This document shows, piece after piece, positions 10,064-19,439 of a stretch of 64,000 nucleotides of DNA. The stretch is taken from the NCBI RefSeq assembly GCF_000142905.1, contig NW_013657655.1, positions 234,981-298,980 on the forward strand, given 5' to 3'. The translations under genes were made by a program, and so were the position numbers. The stretch comes from Thecamonas trahens ATCC 50062 (Eukaryota; Apusozoa; Apusomonadida; Apusomonadidae). Under the pieces are notes generated by a model. That model saw nothing but the letters and a program-made list of their open reading frames with translations. It ran no database searches and was not told the origin of the DNA. Position 1 is the first letter of the stretch. Every line of letters begins with the position of its first letter.

Positions 10064-11440
10064 TCAACTACTGCGCGATCCCGATCGCGATGCCGAAGCA
10101 GAAGCCGAGCTAACGGCAGCCTCCATCGCGCCGCCGCCCGCACCATCGTCGCCGCCGCCAAGGTGCGACGCGTCGGTGTAGGTAAAGCCGGCAAACACGT
10201 CCTGGTCAACAGTGGCCAGGAGTGACGGCCCGCCGGCCGACGGCGTGTACGCCGACGTCTGTGGATCGTGTTGGTCAAAGTGCGAGACGTCGAGCTCGGT
10301 AGCGAGTCGTGGGACGTGCACCGGGGTGTACGCCTTGTTGTACACGGCGCCAAAGTCAAGGTCGGCAAAGAAGGGATGAGCTCGGATCGGCGCTGCGTCA
10401 GTCGGCCCGCTGCCAAGCCGCTCCTCCGGCTCAACCACCAGGAGCTTGGCGATGAGATCGCGAGCCGGGCGCGACCGCAGCTTGTCGGGAATGACCAGCT
10501 TGCCACGCATGATGCGCTTGAACATCCGCGTCTTGTCAACGGCCTCGTAGAACGGCGGAAGGCCGAGGAACATCTCGTAGACAAGCGTGCCAAACGACCA
10601 CCAGTCGACCGCCCGGTTGTACTTGCGCCCTCGAAGGACCTCGGGCGCGAGGTACTCGGGTGTCCCGCACAGCGTCCCAGTCCGGCCGGTCGGGTCCGTC
10701 TCCTCCTTGGAGAGGCCAAAGTCTGCCAGGCGGATGTGTCCGTCCTTGTCAAGCAACACGTTTTCGGGCTTGAGGTCGCGGTAGATGATCCCGAGCGAGT
10801 GCAGATGCTCCAGCGCGAGCACCATCTCGGCCGCGTACAGCCGGACCTGCTCCTCAGGCAGCCGGCGCTTGCGCTGCAGGAGCGTGAAAAGCTCGCCGCC
10901 AGGCACGTACTCGAGGACAAAGAAGAGCTTGGATGGCGACTGGAAGGCGTAGTACATGCGGACGATGAACGGATGGTCGACCTTGAGCAGGATGTTGCGC
11001 TCGCCGAGCGTGTGCTCCACCTCGTCGCGCTCGACAATGTCTTTCTTCGACAGCACCTTCATGGCAAACACTTCGCCCGTCGCCTCCAATCGGACCAGGT
11101 AGACCTTGGCAAACGCGCCCTTGCCGAGCATCTGCAGCAGCGCAAAGTCGTCCTTGTCCACGCTGCTCGGCCGCCCGCCAGGTGCCGCCGTGAACGACGG
11201 CGGCGTGTACCCGCACCCGCCGCGCCCTCCATTCGCGCCGCTCCCGTCGCCGTGCACAGTTGCCGCCGCCCCGGCATGCCCAGGCCACCCCGTCCCGCCG
11301 CTTCCGCCCCCCGCCTCACCGCCGAGCACGCCGTACGTCTGTCCGCGTCGCGCCCGGAGGCACAGCACCACCGCCACCACCGCCACCGCCACCGCCGCCA
11401 CCCCGAGCAGCACGCACAGCAGCACAAGCTCTGTTGCCAT
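10064..11440 (-). CDS. AGC-family Ser/Thr kinase with an N-terminal transmembrane anchor
   Basis: This 458-residue protein has one strong hydrophobic segment at residues 5-29 followed by Arg residues (RARR), so it is a probable signal anchor with the kinase in the cytosol. A Gly-rich linker leads to the kinase domain (about 99-357), with GKGAFAKV, VFAMK, RD at 221-222, DFG at 240-242 and activation-loop Thr256 in TLCGTPEYLAPE. The AGC C-tail follows, with a turn-motif region near 395-400 and the hydrophobic motif FAGFTY (416-421). T256 and T420 are the expected PDK1- and TORC2-type sites. Sequence is closest to S6K/SGK/AKT-like kinases, but none of their lipid-binding domains is present. The start at 11440 gives the anchor immediately; upstream is only C-rich leader. 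Confidence 0.88.
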   Translation of the reverse strand: MATELVLLCVLLGVAAVAVAVVAVVLCLRARRGQTYGVLGGEAGGGSGGTGWPGHAGAAATVHGDGSGANGGRGGCGYTPPSFTAAPGGRPSSVDKDDFALLQMLGKGAFAKVYLVRLEATGEVFAMKVLSKKDIVERDEVEHTLGERNILLKVDHPFIVRMYYAFQSPSKLFFVLEYVPGGELFTLLQRKRRLPEEQVRLYAAEMVLALEHLHSLGIIYRDLKPENVLLDKDGHIRLADFGLSKEETDPTGRTGTLCGTPEYLAPEVLRGRKYNRAVDWWSFGTLVYEMFLGLPPFYEAVDKTRMFKRIMRGKLVIPDKLRSRPARDLIAKLLVVEPEERLGSGPTDAAPIRAHPFFADLDFGAVYNKAYTPVHVPRLATELDVSHFDQHDPQTSAYTPSAGGPSLLATVDQDVFAGFTYTDASHLGGGDDGAGGGAMEAAVSSASASASRSGSRSS

Positions 11441-11740
11441 GGAAAAGGAAAGAGCTGGGAGGTGTGAAGTGGGGGGGGGGGAGGTCGGTGAAGGGGGAGG
11501 GGGGGGGGGAGGGGAGGTCGGGGGGCCGGGGAACATGCGTGTGCGGTGTGTGCGACGGAGCGGCTGGCGGTCGGCGGTTGGCGGTTCGTGGCGGTCCGTC
11601 GGCACGTTTACCACAACAACGATGGTGATGAGCTTGGGATGGAGAGAAAGGGAAGGGAGGGGAGAGGACAGAGTCAAGCCATGCACAGGTCAAGCAGGTG
11701 AGGCAGGTCAGATACGAGTGCGGCCCGGGTCAAGCACCGA
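11441..11740. promoter_or_regulatory. Upstream region of the AGC kinase gene
   Basis: This 300-bp region lies between the kinase start and the acyl-CoA dehydrogenase stop, both on the minus strand. On the plus strand it carries G-rich tracts at 11470-11530, which are C-rich on the sense strand. No gene is seen. Confidence 0.4.
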
Positions 11741-14390
11741 TCAGGCCGACGACGAGGCGGCGGCGGCCGGAACGGCCTCGGCAGCAGCATCGGCCGAGTA
11801 CGGGCGGAGGGCCGGGCGGACGTAGTCGGGGCCCTCGTGGATCTCCTTGCCGAGCTTGTGGAATGAGTCGACCTGGATGATGCGCTCGCGGGCAGCCTCG
11901 ACCTCGTCGACGAGGGCCTGCTCCGAGTCGGTGAGGGCGCGGCCGGTCTTGCGGACGTCGCGGTAGATGTCATCGACGCGAACAGCCTTGTCGAGCATGC
12001 GGTTGAGGAGCGAGACCTGGTCATCCTCCGAGTCCCAGTCGACAAACATGTTCTTGGAGAGGAGCTGGCGGACAGGGGTGTCGTGCGTGATGAGCGACGA
12101 GACGGCGGCGACCTGCTTGTCCGACGGGCGCTTGTACGGCTTGCCGAAGGGGAAGGTCAGGGCGCGCATGGCCCAGCCGAGCGGCCGCATGGGGAAGTTG
12201 CGGGCAACCTCGGTGAGTGCCTCCTGGAACTCAAAGAGCAGCTGGTCCATGGCGTGCTCGAGGATGACCTCGCCGCCCTCGACCCGGTTCTGCTTGTGGT
12301 ACCAGAGCGTGGCGTGGGCGAGGTAGATGGTGGAGAAGGCGTCGGCCATGCGGCCCGAGACAAATTCCTTGCGCTTGAGGGCGCCGCCGAGAGCGAGCGT
12401 GAGGTCGGCGGCAATGGCAAAGTTGGAGACGGCCTTGCCCAGCTGCGACTCGTAGTACGAGGTCAGGTTCGACTTGGACCGGCTGCGCGTGACGTTGGCG
12501 AGGAGCGAGCCAAAGGTGTTGGTCACACCGTGCTTGACAAGCGAGAGCAGCGCCGACTTGAAGCCCTCGGGGTCGTTACCGTGGTTGACCGACTGAATGA
12601 GCGGGAGCATGTGCGGGTGCGCACGCACCACGCCCGAGCCGTAGATGATGAGCGACCGGCCGAGGATAGACGCACCCTCGACGGTCCGTCCGACGTGCGC
12701 GGCCTTGACCGCCGTGTCGAACGAGAGCCCGGCCTTGGGCCCGGCAATGAGGCCCTTGCCGGCGAGGACGTTCATGGCGTCCGAGAGCGCCGCAAAGGCC
12801 CGCTCCGTCGACTCGTACTTCATCACCGCAGAGAGGACCGACGGCTTCTCACCATTCTCCAGAACAGAGTCAATGAACGTCTGCCCGGCCTTGAGTGTGT
12901 ACGCCGTCGACGCGATGCGCGCCAGCGGCTCCTTCACGCCCTCAAGCTCCGCAACAGGGACCTTGAACTGCTTGCGGAGCCGCGCGTATGCGCCCACCAC
13001 ATTGGCCGCGTACGTCGACGCCGCAACGGAGCCGCCCACCAGCGAGACCGACCGGCCGATCGAGAGCTGCGCCATGAGCATGGCCCAGCCCGAGCCGACA
13101 CGCTCCGGCCCGCCCATCATCATGTCCAGCGGGATGAAGACCTCCTCGCCCTGGACAGTCCCGTTCATAAACGCAAGGCCCATCGGGTCGTGCCGCGGAC
13201 CCATCTCGAGACCCGGGTGCGACCGCGGGAGGAGCGCCACAGAAATGCCCTCCTTGGCCCCGTTGATGCCAGTGAGCAGGCCGTCCGGGTCGGTGACGTC
13301 GATGGCGAGGCCGACAAGCGAGGCCACCGGCGCGAGCGTGATGTACCGCTTCGAAAATGATGCCACAATGCCGAGCTTGCCGTCGCGCTCCACCACAACG
13401 CCGCGGTCGCGCATCGTTGCCGCGTCCGAGCCCGACGTCGGGCCAGTGAGGCCAAAGCACGGGATGTCGACACCCTTGGCCAGGCGCGGCAGGTAGAAGT
13501 CCTTCTGCTCCTGAGTGCCAAAGTGCTGCAGCAGCTCGGCCGGGCCGAGCGAGTTGGGCACCATGACCGAGACCGCTCCGGCCGCCGATCGCGTCGCAAT
13601 GCGCTCGATGATGAGCGCGTGCGCGTGCTGCGAAAAGCCGAGCCCGCCAAACTCGGGCGAGATGCAGAGGCCCATGAAGCCCTTCGACCGAATGTAGTTC
13701 CACACCTCCACAGGCAGGTCCTTGTCTTCGTTGACCTGGTAGTCGTCGATCATCTTGCACAGCGTGTTGACCTCGTTGTCCATAAACGACTGTTCCGCAG
13801 CCGTCAGCTTGACCTCACGGTACGTCGTATCCACGTCAAACGCCTTGGTATCGCCAGCATACACCGCCTGGTCAAACCCGACCGTGCCGGCCTCCAGCGC
13901 ATCACGCTCCGTCTCGGAGATCTTCGGCGTCACCTTCTTGGCCACCTTGTACGCGTAGTTGAAGATGGTCCGGGCGCCTGTGCGGGGGATCGTGGCAAGG
14001 TGACGAGGGGTGAGGCGGTGGAGGGGGCACGGGGGAAGGAGGGGGGGGGGGACCACAGCAGGGAGAGGGAGGGGGGGGGAAGCGAGAGAGAGAGAGACCA
14101 GAGCGGGAGGGAGGGAGGGGAAGGGCGTCGCTATCCGAAGCGTGCTGTTGGGACAAGGGCAAGAAGGCGCAGCGCAGCGGGTGCGGCGGCTGACGCGTCG
14201 GCGGGTAGGCAGGTCGTCAGCCGGGCCGAGCTGAGGATGACGGGGACGGGCATGGTAGCGAGGGGAGGGATGGAACTGGGGCAGACATACCGAGGCCGGT
14301 AGGGGCAGTGGCAAGGAGGGTGCGCGAGGTGGCAGCCGTGGCCACGGCGCGCGCCATGGCCGTAGAGGCAGCGTAGCGGATGGAGAACAT
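11741..14390 (-). CDS. FadE-type acyl-CoA dehydrogenase, probably mitochondrial
   Basis: There are two exons: 14390-14291 and 13977-11741, with a 313-bp GTATGT...CAG intron. Splicing restores the codon GGC and a 778-residue product. Exon 1 encodes an Arg/Ala/Ser-rich presequence (MFSIRYAASTAMARAVATAA). The mature part has the acyl-CoA dehydrogenase fold, with LCISPEFGGLGFSQ, the flavin region FGLTGPTSGSDAA and the C-terminal helical domain, followed by about 270 further residues. That extended architecture matches bacterial FadE (about 814 residues, ACAD plus C-terminal DUF1974-like region) rather than the roughly 400-residue mitochondrial MCAD/VLCAD forms. It should catalyse FAD-dependent alpha,beta-dehydrogenation of fatty acyl-CoA in beta-oxidation. 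The chain-length range is unknown. Confidence 0.88.
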
Positions 14391-14800
14391 GTCGAGCAGT
14401 GTGCTCACTTTGCCACTCAAACGTCGGTGTGTGGCTAAAATTGCCAAATGGTGGTGCCTCGCAGGAGGGGGGGGGGGGGGGGAGTGGAAGAGGTGAAAGT
14501 GCAGGGTGGTGCTGCCGTGGACGGGGGGAGCCCAGATCGATGGCTCACAGTTGCGATCATGAGCACCATGCGAGACCAAATGTCGAAGATGCGGCGGCAG
14601 CGAGTGTACTGCACCCGTGCATCAGCATCGCTACCGTCATCGTCATCGTCATCATCGTCATCTCAATCGCAGCCCGCCATCAATGTGTTTGTAACTGTGT
14701 TTCGTCCGCGCCGTTGGCTGTCTGTGGCGGGCATGCCGAGCGATCAACGAATCTCATCTCAAAAGTCAAACTTTCGCACTCTGCCACACAGCTCGCCATC
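14391..14800. promoter_or_regulatory. Divergent promoter region, acyl-CoA dehydrogenase / zinc-finger gene
   Basis: This 410-bp spacer contains a poly-G run at about 14468-14481 and a TCA/TCG trinucleotide repeat near 14632-14663. No additional gene is supported. Confidence 0.45.
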
Positions 14801-15421
14801 ATGCAAACGACGGCAAGCGACAGGACGGGGCACATCGAGGCTGCGGGTGACTATAAGACGGTGGGGCGGGACAGAGGCGCGTGGACCCGCAAGGTGATGG
14901 GCCCGGCGTCGCCGCTGCGAGAGCTCAACGGGCGGCCGCCGGCGGCCGCGTCACGGAAGCGCAAGCGGCCGGCCAACGGTTGCGGCGAGAGTGAGGCTGC
15001 GGAGAACCGGGTGCGTGCGCGGGCCAAGACCGAGCCGCCGCGAGAGTATCGCTGCACCTACGCCCAGTGCTCGTTTGCGTACACGGGAGACATTTCACTG
15101 TTGTACAAACACGTCGTCTCGTGCCATGCCGAAGGGCCGGGCCTCTACACCGGCAACCTCGCCGGGGTGAGCAGCACGACGAGCGTGCTCGACAAGTTGC
15201 GCGGCGCGGGCAAGTCGCGGGGTGGTGCAAGCGGAGGCCTGCCGTCGCCCGTCGACCGCATCAAGGCCGAGGCCCAGCGCGGGCTCTCGCCGGCGCGCGA
15301 CACCCGTGCGTGCGCCCGGCGGTCGTGGATGACCCGGACGCGGGCGGCCGGCCGCGGCAAGTCCAAGCTCCGCAGAAGCGAGTGTGAGGGCAACCGGTTC
15401 ATTACCAACGACCAGCTGTAA
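14801..15421 (+). CDS. Small basic protein with a single C2H2-type zinc finger
   Basis: This 206-residue protein carries a nuclear-localisation-like KRKRP cluster. One C2H2 pattern reads CTYAQC, then 13 residues, then H-x4-H, so the Cys spacing is four residues (C-x4-C). The C-terminal third is Arg/Lys-rich. A nucleic-acid-binding or chromatin role is plausible, but there is no recognisable family. The stop is six bases from the convergent stop of the LC8-like membrane protein. The start at 14801 is the first ATG giving the clean frame. Confidence 0.65.
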   Translation: MQTTASDRTGHIEAAGDYKTVGRDRGAWTRKVMGPASPLRELNGRPPAAASRKRKRPANGCGESEAAENRVRARAKTEPPREYRCTYAQCSFAYTGDISLLYKHVVSCHAEGPGLYTGNLAGVSSTTSVLDKLRGAGKSRGGASGGLPSPVDRIKAEAQRGLSPARDTRACARRSWMTRTRAAGRGKSKLRRSECEGNRFITNDQL

Positions 15422-15427
15422 CCTGGG

Positions 15428-16627
15428 TCATGCCGCGTTCTGCACAAGGAGCGGCGGGTAGGCACGCGAGTGCACGGCCTTGCGGCGTGCGCTCTTCGGC
15501 CTCACCCACCGCCAGTACGCCAGCGCGAGCATGGCGGCAATGTTGACAACGACAAAGCCGAGGCCGACGCCAAAGACGACCCAGAACCCGCGGGTCACTT
15601 CTTCACAGTACGACGTCTCGCCGTTGAACGCTGCAGCGTCACCAAAACACACCCTCACGTCGGCCGAGACATGGTCCCGCTTGGCAAGATGCGGCAGGTG
15701 CTCGAGGCAGTGCTGCTCGTCGAGCGCGCCCATCGAGGTGAGGGCAAAGAGCGAGCAGTCGGTAAACTTCTGAGAGCATCGAGTGCAGAGCCACGGGCCC
15801 TGAAAGGTGGTAAAGCCCGAGCCGGTCATGGTCGGATACGCGGCCGGGAGGACGGCAAAGACAAAGACAAAGGCGACAAAGGCGATCCACACGCTCAGAG
15901 GCCCCACCCAGCGCAGGCGCGACCGCGAACACCACGACCCGCCGGCGCCGGCGCCGCCACCACTTCCGCGCCCGCTCTGGAGCTCCAGCGGGCGCGCCCC
16001 CAGTAGCGAGCTCGCGCCGGTCGTCGACTTGAACGCATACAGGTCGAGCGCGCCCGGCAGGTTGACGTGCAGGTAGTGGCCGTCGTGGACGACGTAGCAG
16101 CCAAAGACAAATGCTGGGTTGGCCGACGACGAGAGGTAGACGTGCCACGGCGCGCCGTAGAACTGGTGCAGCGCATCGCGAAAGTTGTGCGCTGCATCTG
16201 ACGAGACCGAGGTGGCCATCTCGAGGGCGAGCGACACAATGTGGGTGGTCTCGGTCTCCGGCAGCGTCGTCTTGCGGATGTCGAGGCCGGCCACGCCGGC
16301 GATGCGGTCGAGCGGAAGTCGCGGCGGCGTCCGGCTCGCCGGGCGCTCCATGGTCACGGGTGGGGCCTGGTACAGCTGGTAGTTGACGCCGTCGAGGTTG
16401 AAGAACAGCATGGTGCCCTTGGTGTACTGGAACCGCGAGGTCATCTTCCGCCGCGTTGCCGTTGCCAGCCATGTCCCGCCACGGCTGGCCTTGAGCGCCG
16501 TCACGATCGCCCTGCACCGATGGGTAAAGTTGCGTGGGTGCTCTGCCGCCGCCACCCGCACCACTTCGGTCGCCGCTGTCACCTCGTCGGCCGCCATGTC
16601 CGTCTGGTGGACCCGCAGTGCAGCCAT
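15428..16627 (-). CDS. Membrane protein with two tandem dynein-light-chain (LC8)-like domains and two transmembrane helices
   Basis: This 399-residue protein has two N-terminal segments that each follow the LC8/DYNLL pattern. Residues about 17-87 end in GTMLFFNLDGVNYQLYQ. Residues about 132-201 contain APWH, FGCYVVHDG and YLHVNLPGALDLYAFKS, which align with LC8's TWH, FGSYVTHE and the last beta strands. The second carries a short insertion before FGCYV. A Gly/Arg linker follows, then helix 1 (240-262), a loop with six cysteines (281, 284, 291, 307, 327, 341) and helix 2 (348-372) before a basic tail. With both ends cytosolic, the Cys loop would be luminal or extracellular and the LC8-like part would face dynein and LC8 clients. 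I know of no described family with this architecture. The function is inference only. Confidence 0.75.
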   Translation of the reverse strand: MAALRVHQTDMAADEVTAATEVVRVAAAEHPRNFTHRCRAIVTALKASRGGTWLATATRRKMTSRFQYTKGTMLFFNLDGVNYQLYQAPPVTMERPASRTPPRLPLDRIAGVAGLDIRKTTLPETETTHIVSLALEMATSVSSDAAHNFRDALHQFYGAPWHVYLSSSANPAFVFGCYVVHDGHYLHVNLPGALDLYAFKSTTGASSLLGARPLELQSGRGSGGGAGAGGSWCSRSRLRWVGPLSVWIAFVAFVFVFAVLPAAYPTMTGSGFTTFQGPWLCTRCSQKFTDCSLFALTSMGALDEQHCLEHLPHLAKRDHVSADVRVCFGDAAAFNGETSYCEEVTRGFWVVFGVGLGFVVVNIAAMLALAYWRWVRPKSARRKAVHSRAYPPLLVQNAA

Positions 16628-16800
16628 AGCGGGTGTATGTGTGTGGGGGGGAATGGTGTGGTGTGGTGTGTGGTGTGTGTGTTTGTGTGTGTGTGGTGGT
16701 GGAGTGTAAAGTGGTGGTGTGTGTGTCTGTGTGTGTCTGTGTGTATGTGTGTGTGTGTGTGTGGCAGGGAGAGGCGGTGGGGGTGGCATGCGCCAGCAGC
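16628..16800. repeat. (GT/CA)n-rich microsatellite upstream of the LC8-like gene
   Basis: Imperfect GTGTGT tracts run from about 16635 to 16765 on the plus strand, which is CACACA on the sense strand of the LC8-like gene. The tract lies in that gene's leader and promoter, upstream of its start at 16627. Confidence 0.8.
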
Positions 16801-16901
16801 TTATTAGCTTGCATGCACCACCTGCCGCTCGGTTGCTGCCATGGCATCCACCCTGCCACCGCTACCCCACGATCTGTCCCTCAAGCTGCTGTTTGGGGAA
16901 A

Positions 16902-17504
16902 TTAGCTTTCGCTGGGAGCTTGTGCGGTTGTACATCCATCGGCCCATGTGCGGAGCTGGGCCTCGTACACCTCATCAGGCTGGACAGAGGGACGGCAAGC
17001 GCGGACACGGGCAAGCGCATCGTCGTAGCCGAGCCCGAGTGCGCGCATTACGTAGCTGACGACGATGGCTCCAGATCGGTTGACGCCACGGAGGCAGTGG
17101 ACAAGGACGCGGCCGCCGCTGGCCCGGGCGCCGTCGATGAACCCATGCGCATCATCAAGCACTGCTGTAATGTCCTCGTCTGCTGCGTGGGTGAGCCCGA
17201 TGACCCGCAACGCGTCCGCTCCGCCCGCCTCCACCAGATAACTCTCCACCTCATCAGGGTGGCACACGTCCTTGTCCATGCACAGAACGTGCGTGATACC
17301 AGCCTTGCGCAGTGCCATCACGTCGCTTGCCGCCCGGAACCCGCCAAGATGCACCTGTCCATGCCGCGAATCGTCCACCACCCCGTATCCCGCCGCGACA
17401 CCCTCGCTCCCTTTGTCACCGTCCGACGCGCCGCCGCACGCCTCGGCTGAGCCTACCACCACCAGGTCAAATGCTATCTGCCCGGGGATGGTGAACATGG
17501 CCAA
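16902..17504 (-). CDS. Dual-specificity protein phosphatase
   Basis: This 200-residue protein has the Cys-dependent phosphatase signature HCLRGVNRSG, with nucleophile Cys137 and Arg143, preceded by GGRVLV. The candidate general acid is Asp109 or Asp111 in HAADEDI. The fold is compact, like atypical DUSPs. It would dephosphorylate phospho-Tyr/Ser/Thr proteins, or possibly RNA or phosphoinositides as some small DUSPs do. There are two close ATGs (17504, 17498) and I use the first. No targeting signal is evident. Confidence 0.85.
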   Translation of the reverse strand: MAMFTIPGQIAFDLVVVGSAEACGGASDGDKGSEGVAAGYGVVDDSRHGQVHLGGFRAASDVMALRKAGITHVLCMDKDVCHPDEVESYLVEAGGADALRVIGLTHAADEDITAVLDDAHGFIDGARASGGRVLVHCLRGVNRSGAIVVSYVMRALGLGYDDALARVRACRPSVQPDEVYEAQLRTWADGCTTAQAPSES

Positions 17505-17933
17505 TGTCGCGACGTGTGGGTCGGGCTCGGGCTCGATGCGGTGGCCGGCCGTGAAGCCTGGCGGCCACGGGGAGCAGACACCGATTTGGGGGGAAGGGGG
17601 AGTTCAGCTTGACCCGGCGTCATCCCGGCGTCAGTCACTCATACACCACAGACAGGCACCCACCCACGAACACCACCTCAGCCCTAACTAGCAACCTATC
17701 CATTGTCTCGACCATGTGTGCGGCATGCGCCCGCATGCTTCACTGCGTCTGAGAGCTGTGTGCCTGGCGTATGCCGTGACAAACCACACACGTCATCGCG
17801 GCGTCATCTCCCGTCATCACTGCGTGGCGCCAATTCGAGTCGCACTGATCTGATCCCCAGACGGTACGCTCTTGCCGCCCGCAGCATCACCCCTCTTCAA
17901 GACAAGACAGGACAGCCAAACAACAGTAGAACC
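17505..17933. promoter_or_regulatory. Divergent promoter region, phosphatase / peroxiredoxin
   Basis: This 429-bp region has short direct repeats of CGGCGTCAT and CACACGTCAT type around 17620 and 17780-17815. No gene is supported. Confidence 0.4.
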
Positions 17934-18485
17934 ATGCTTCGCAATCTGGGACAGAGCATCGTGCGGGCCGCCGGCGCAGGGCGGAATTGGACGTCGTCGG
18001 CGGTGTCGGCCAAGGTCGCCCAGCTGCCCGTCCTGCGGGCGACGGGCGGAACCGAGGTCAAGGCCGAGGAGGCACTGGCGGGCAAGACGGTGGTCGTCGG
18101 CGTCGTCGGAGCCTTTACCGGCGTCTGCACCTCGGAGCACGTGCCGGCCTACGCTCGCGCTGCTGAGGCGTTGAAGGCCAAGGGCGTCGACGGCGTTCGC
18201 GTGGTCTCGGTCAATGACCACCTCGTCATGGACGCCTGGGCAGAGTCGATGGGTCTCGCTGGTGAGGCCGGCAAGGCTGCAGGCATCGAGTTCCTCTCCG
18301 ACCCGGACGCCTCGTTCACCTCGGCGCTCGATCTCTCTATCGACCTCTCGGGCGCCGGCCTCGGCACCCGCTCGCAGCGCTACGCCATGATCGTCGAGAA
18401 CGGCCAGGTCAAGGACGTGTTCGTGGAGACCGTCCCGTCCGAGGTCTCTGTCTCGGGCGTCGACCACGTTCTCTCCAAGCTGTAA
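17934..18485 (+). CDS. Mitochondrial peroxiredoxin, PRX5 type
   Basis: This 183-residue protein starts with an amphipathic, Arg-containing presequence (MLRNLGQSIVRAAGAGR). The active-site block VGAFTGVCTSEHVPAY holds the peroxidatic Cys65 and Thr62. The conserved Arg lies in GTRSQRYAMIVENGQVK. This is the PRX5/alkyl hydroperoxide reductase-like layout, reducing peroxides with thioredoxin or glutathione. One oddity is that the normally invariant Pro of the PxxxTxxC motif is Val58. The protein otherwise keeps the fold. The start at 17934 is the first ATG and gives the presequence. Confidence 0.88.
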   Translation: MLRNLGQSIVRAAGAGRNWTSSAVSAKVAQLPVLRATGGTEVKAEEALAGKTVVVGVVGAFTGVCTSEHVPAYARAAEALKAKGVDGVRVVSVNDHLVMDAWAESMGLAGEAGKAAGIEFLSDPDASFTSALDLSIDLSGAGLGTRSQRYAMIVENGQVKDVFVETVPSEVSVSGVDHVLSKL

Positions 18486-18553
18486 ACTCCCACTTGAGCC
18501 ACACAATGCTGGCCTCTTTGCCTCCCCATTTATCGATCTCGCACGCGCCGCCG

Positions 18554-19101
18554 CTACAGATGCTCGTCGGCGAGCGCCCGGACCTTGGCGGCAAACGACG
18601 GCGAGGTGATCGGCGAGTTGAGCTTGTAGAATGGGTTAAGCGCCATCTTCATGTACAAATCGTAGACGCGGGTAAAGAAGGTTCGGATGCCGTCGTCGTT
18701 GCGCGCATCATGGAGGATGAGGAACCGGATGTTGCCGGCCGTGACAAAGGCCGAGACCTCCCACTCCTCAAACTTGTCGACCTTGCGAAGGAACATGTTC
18801 TGCGTCCGCCACATCTCCTCATCCACAACGTCCAGCGCCGAAAACAGCACAAAGTGCGTCAGTACGTCCTTCTGATCCGCCTACACCTCGTCCACCTTGC
18901 CTCGGTCAGTCGCGCATGATCGTCGCCCCCCCCCCCTCCCTCCACTCCCCCCTCTTCTTATTCCCCATCCTCTCGACATACCTTGTCCATACCCGACGAG
19001 AGGCCGACCGAAGCCAGCGATGCGGCCTTGCCGTTGTTAATCACCTGGTTCTCAAACAGCAGCGTGTCGTCCGAGCCCACCATGACGAAGAACGAGTTCA
19101 T
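18554..19101 (-). CDS. TRAPPC2: TRAPP complex subunit 2 (sedlin / Trs20)
   Basis: There are two exons: 19101-18982 (40 codons, starting MNSFFVMVGSDDTLLFENQV) and 18880-18554. The 101-bp intron has a GTATGT donor and a TAG acceptor, in phase 0. The product is 148 residues, the usual size for sedlin. The C-half carries the family signature: VDEEMW, FLRKVDKFEEWEVSAFVTAG, ILHDARNDDGIRTFFTRVYDLYMK and the end NPFYKLNSPI. It is a longin-fold adaptor of TRAPP complexes, which act as GEFs for Rab1/Rab11-type GTPases at ER-Golgi and Golgi membranes. It faces the peroxiredoxin gene with 68 bp between stops. Confidence 0.95.
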
Positions 19102-19439
19102 GGCTCGCCTTGCTCAAGGAGTCAGCCACAGCCACAGCCACAGACACAGACAAAGTCACAGACACAGACACGGACACGGAGACAGACACAGATACGCGCA
19201 CGCACACACGCCCCGCCTGGCTCTCTCTCTCTTTCTCTCTTTCTCTCTTTCTCTCTTCGGCGCAACTCGAAAGAGAGTCGAGTGCGTCGTCGTCGTCGCC
19301 GTGGCTGGCCCTGGCCTTGCCTCCGCCTCCGGCAGCACGGTATCCGGCCACGGTACTGCCTTGCCCGTCCATGGCCACTGTGAGTCATCTGATAAGGCTG
19401 CTGGGAAAAGAGTGTTTGTTGCACGAGAGGCGGCCTGGT
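19102..19439. repeat. Simple-sequence-rich spacer upstream of TRAPPC2
   Basis: (CACAGC/CACAGA)n hexamers at about 19126-19205 grade into CACACG and then a (CTCTCTTT)n block at 19221-19257. The region separates the TRAPPC2 start from the lipase stop. No gene is visible. Confidence 0.7.

Noticed and set aside
12083-13360. Long open frame antisense to the acyl-CoA dehydrogenase
   Set aside because: It mirrors a well-supported gene in GC-rich DNA and has no family motifs; similar shadows exist opposite most genes.
16630-16860. Plus-strand open frames in the GT repeat
   Set aside because: They are Val/Cys repeats produced by GTGTGT microsatellite, not protein-coding.
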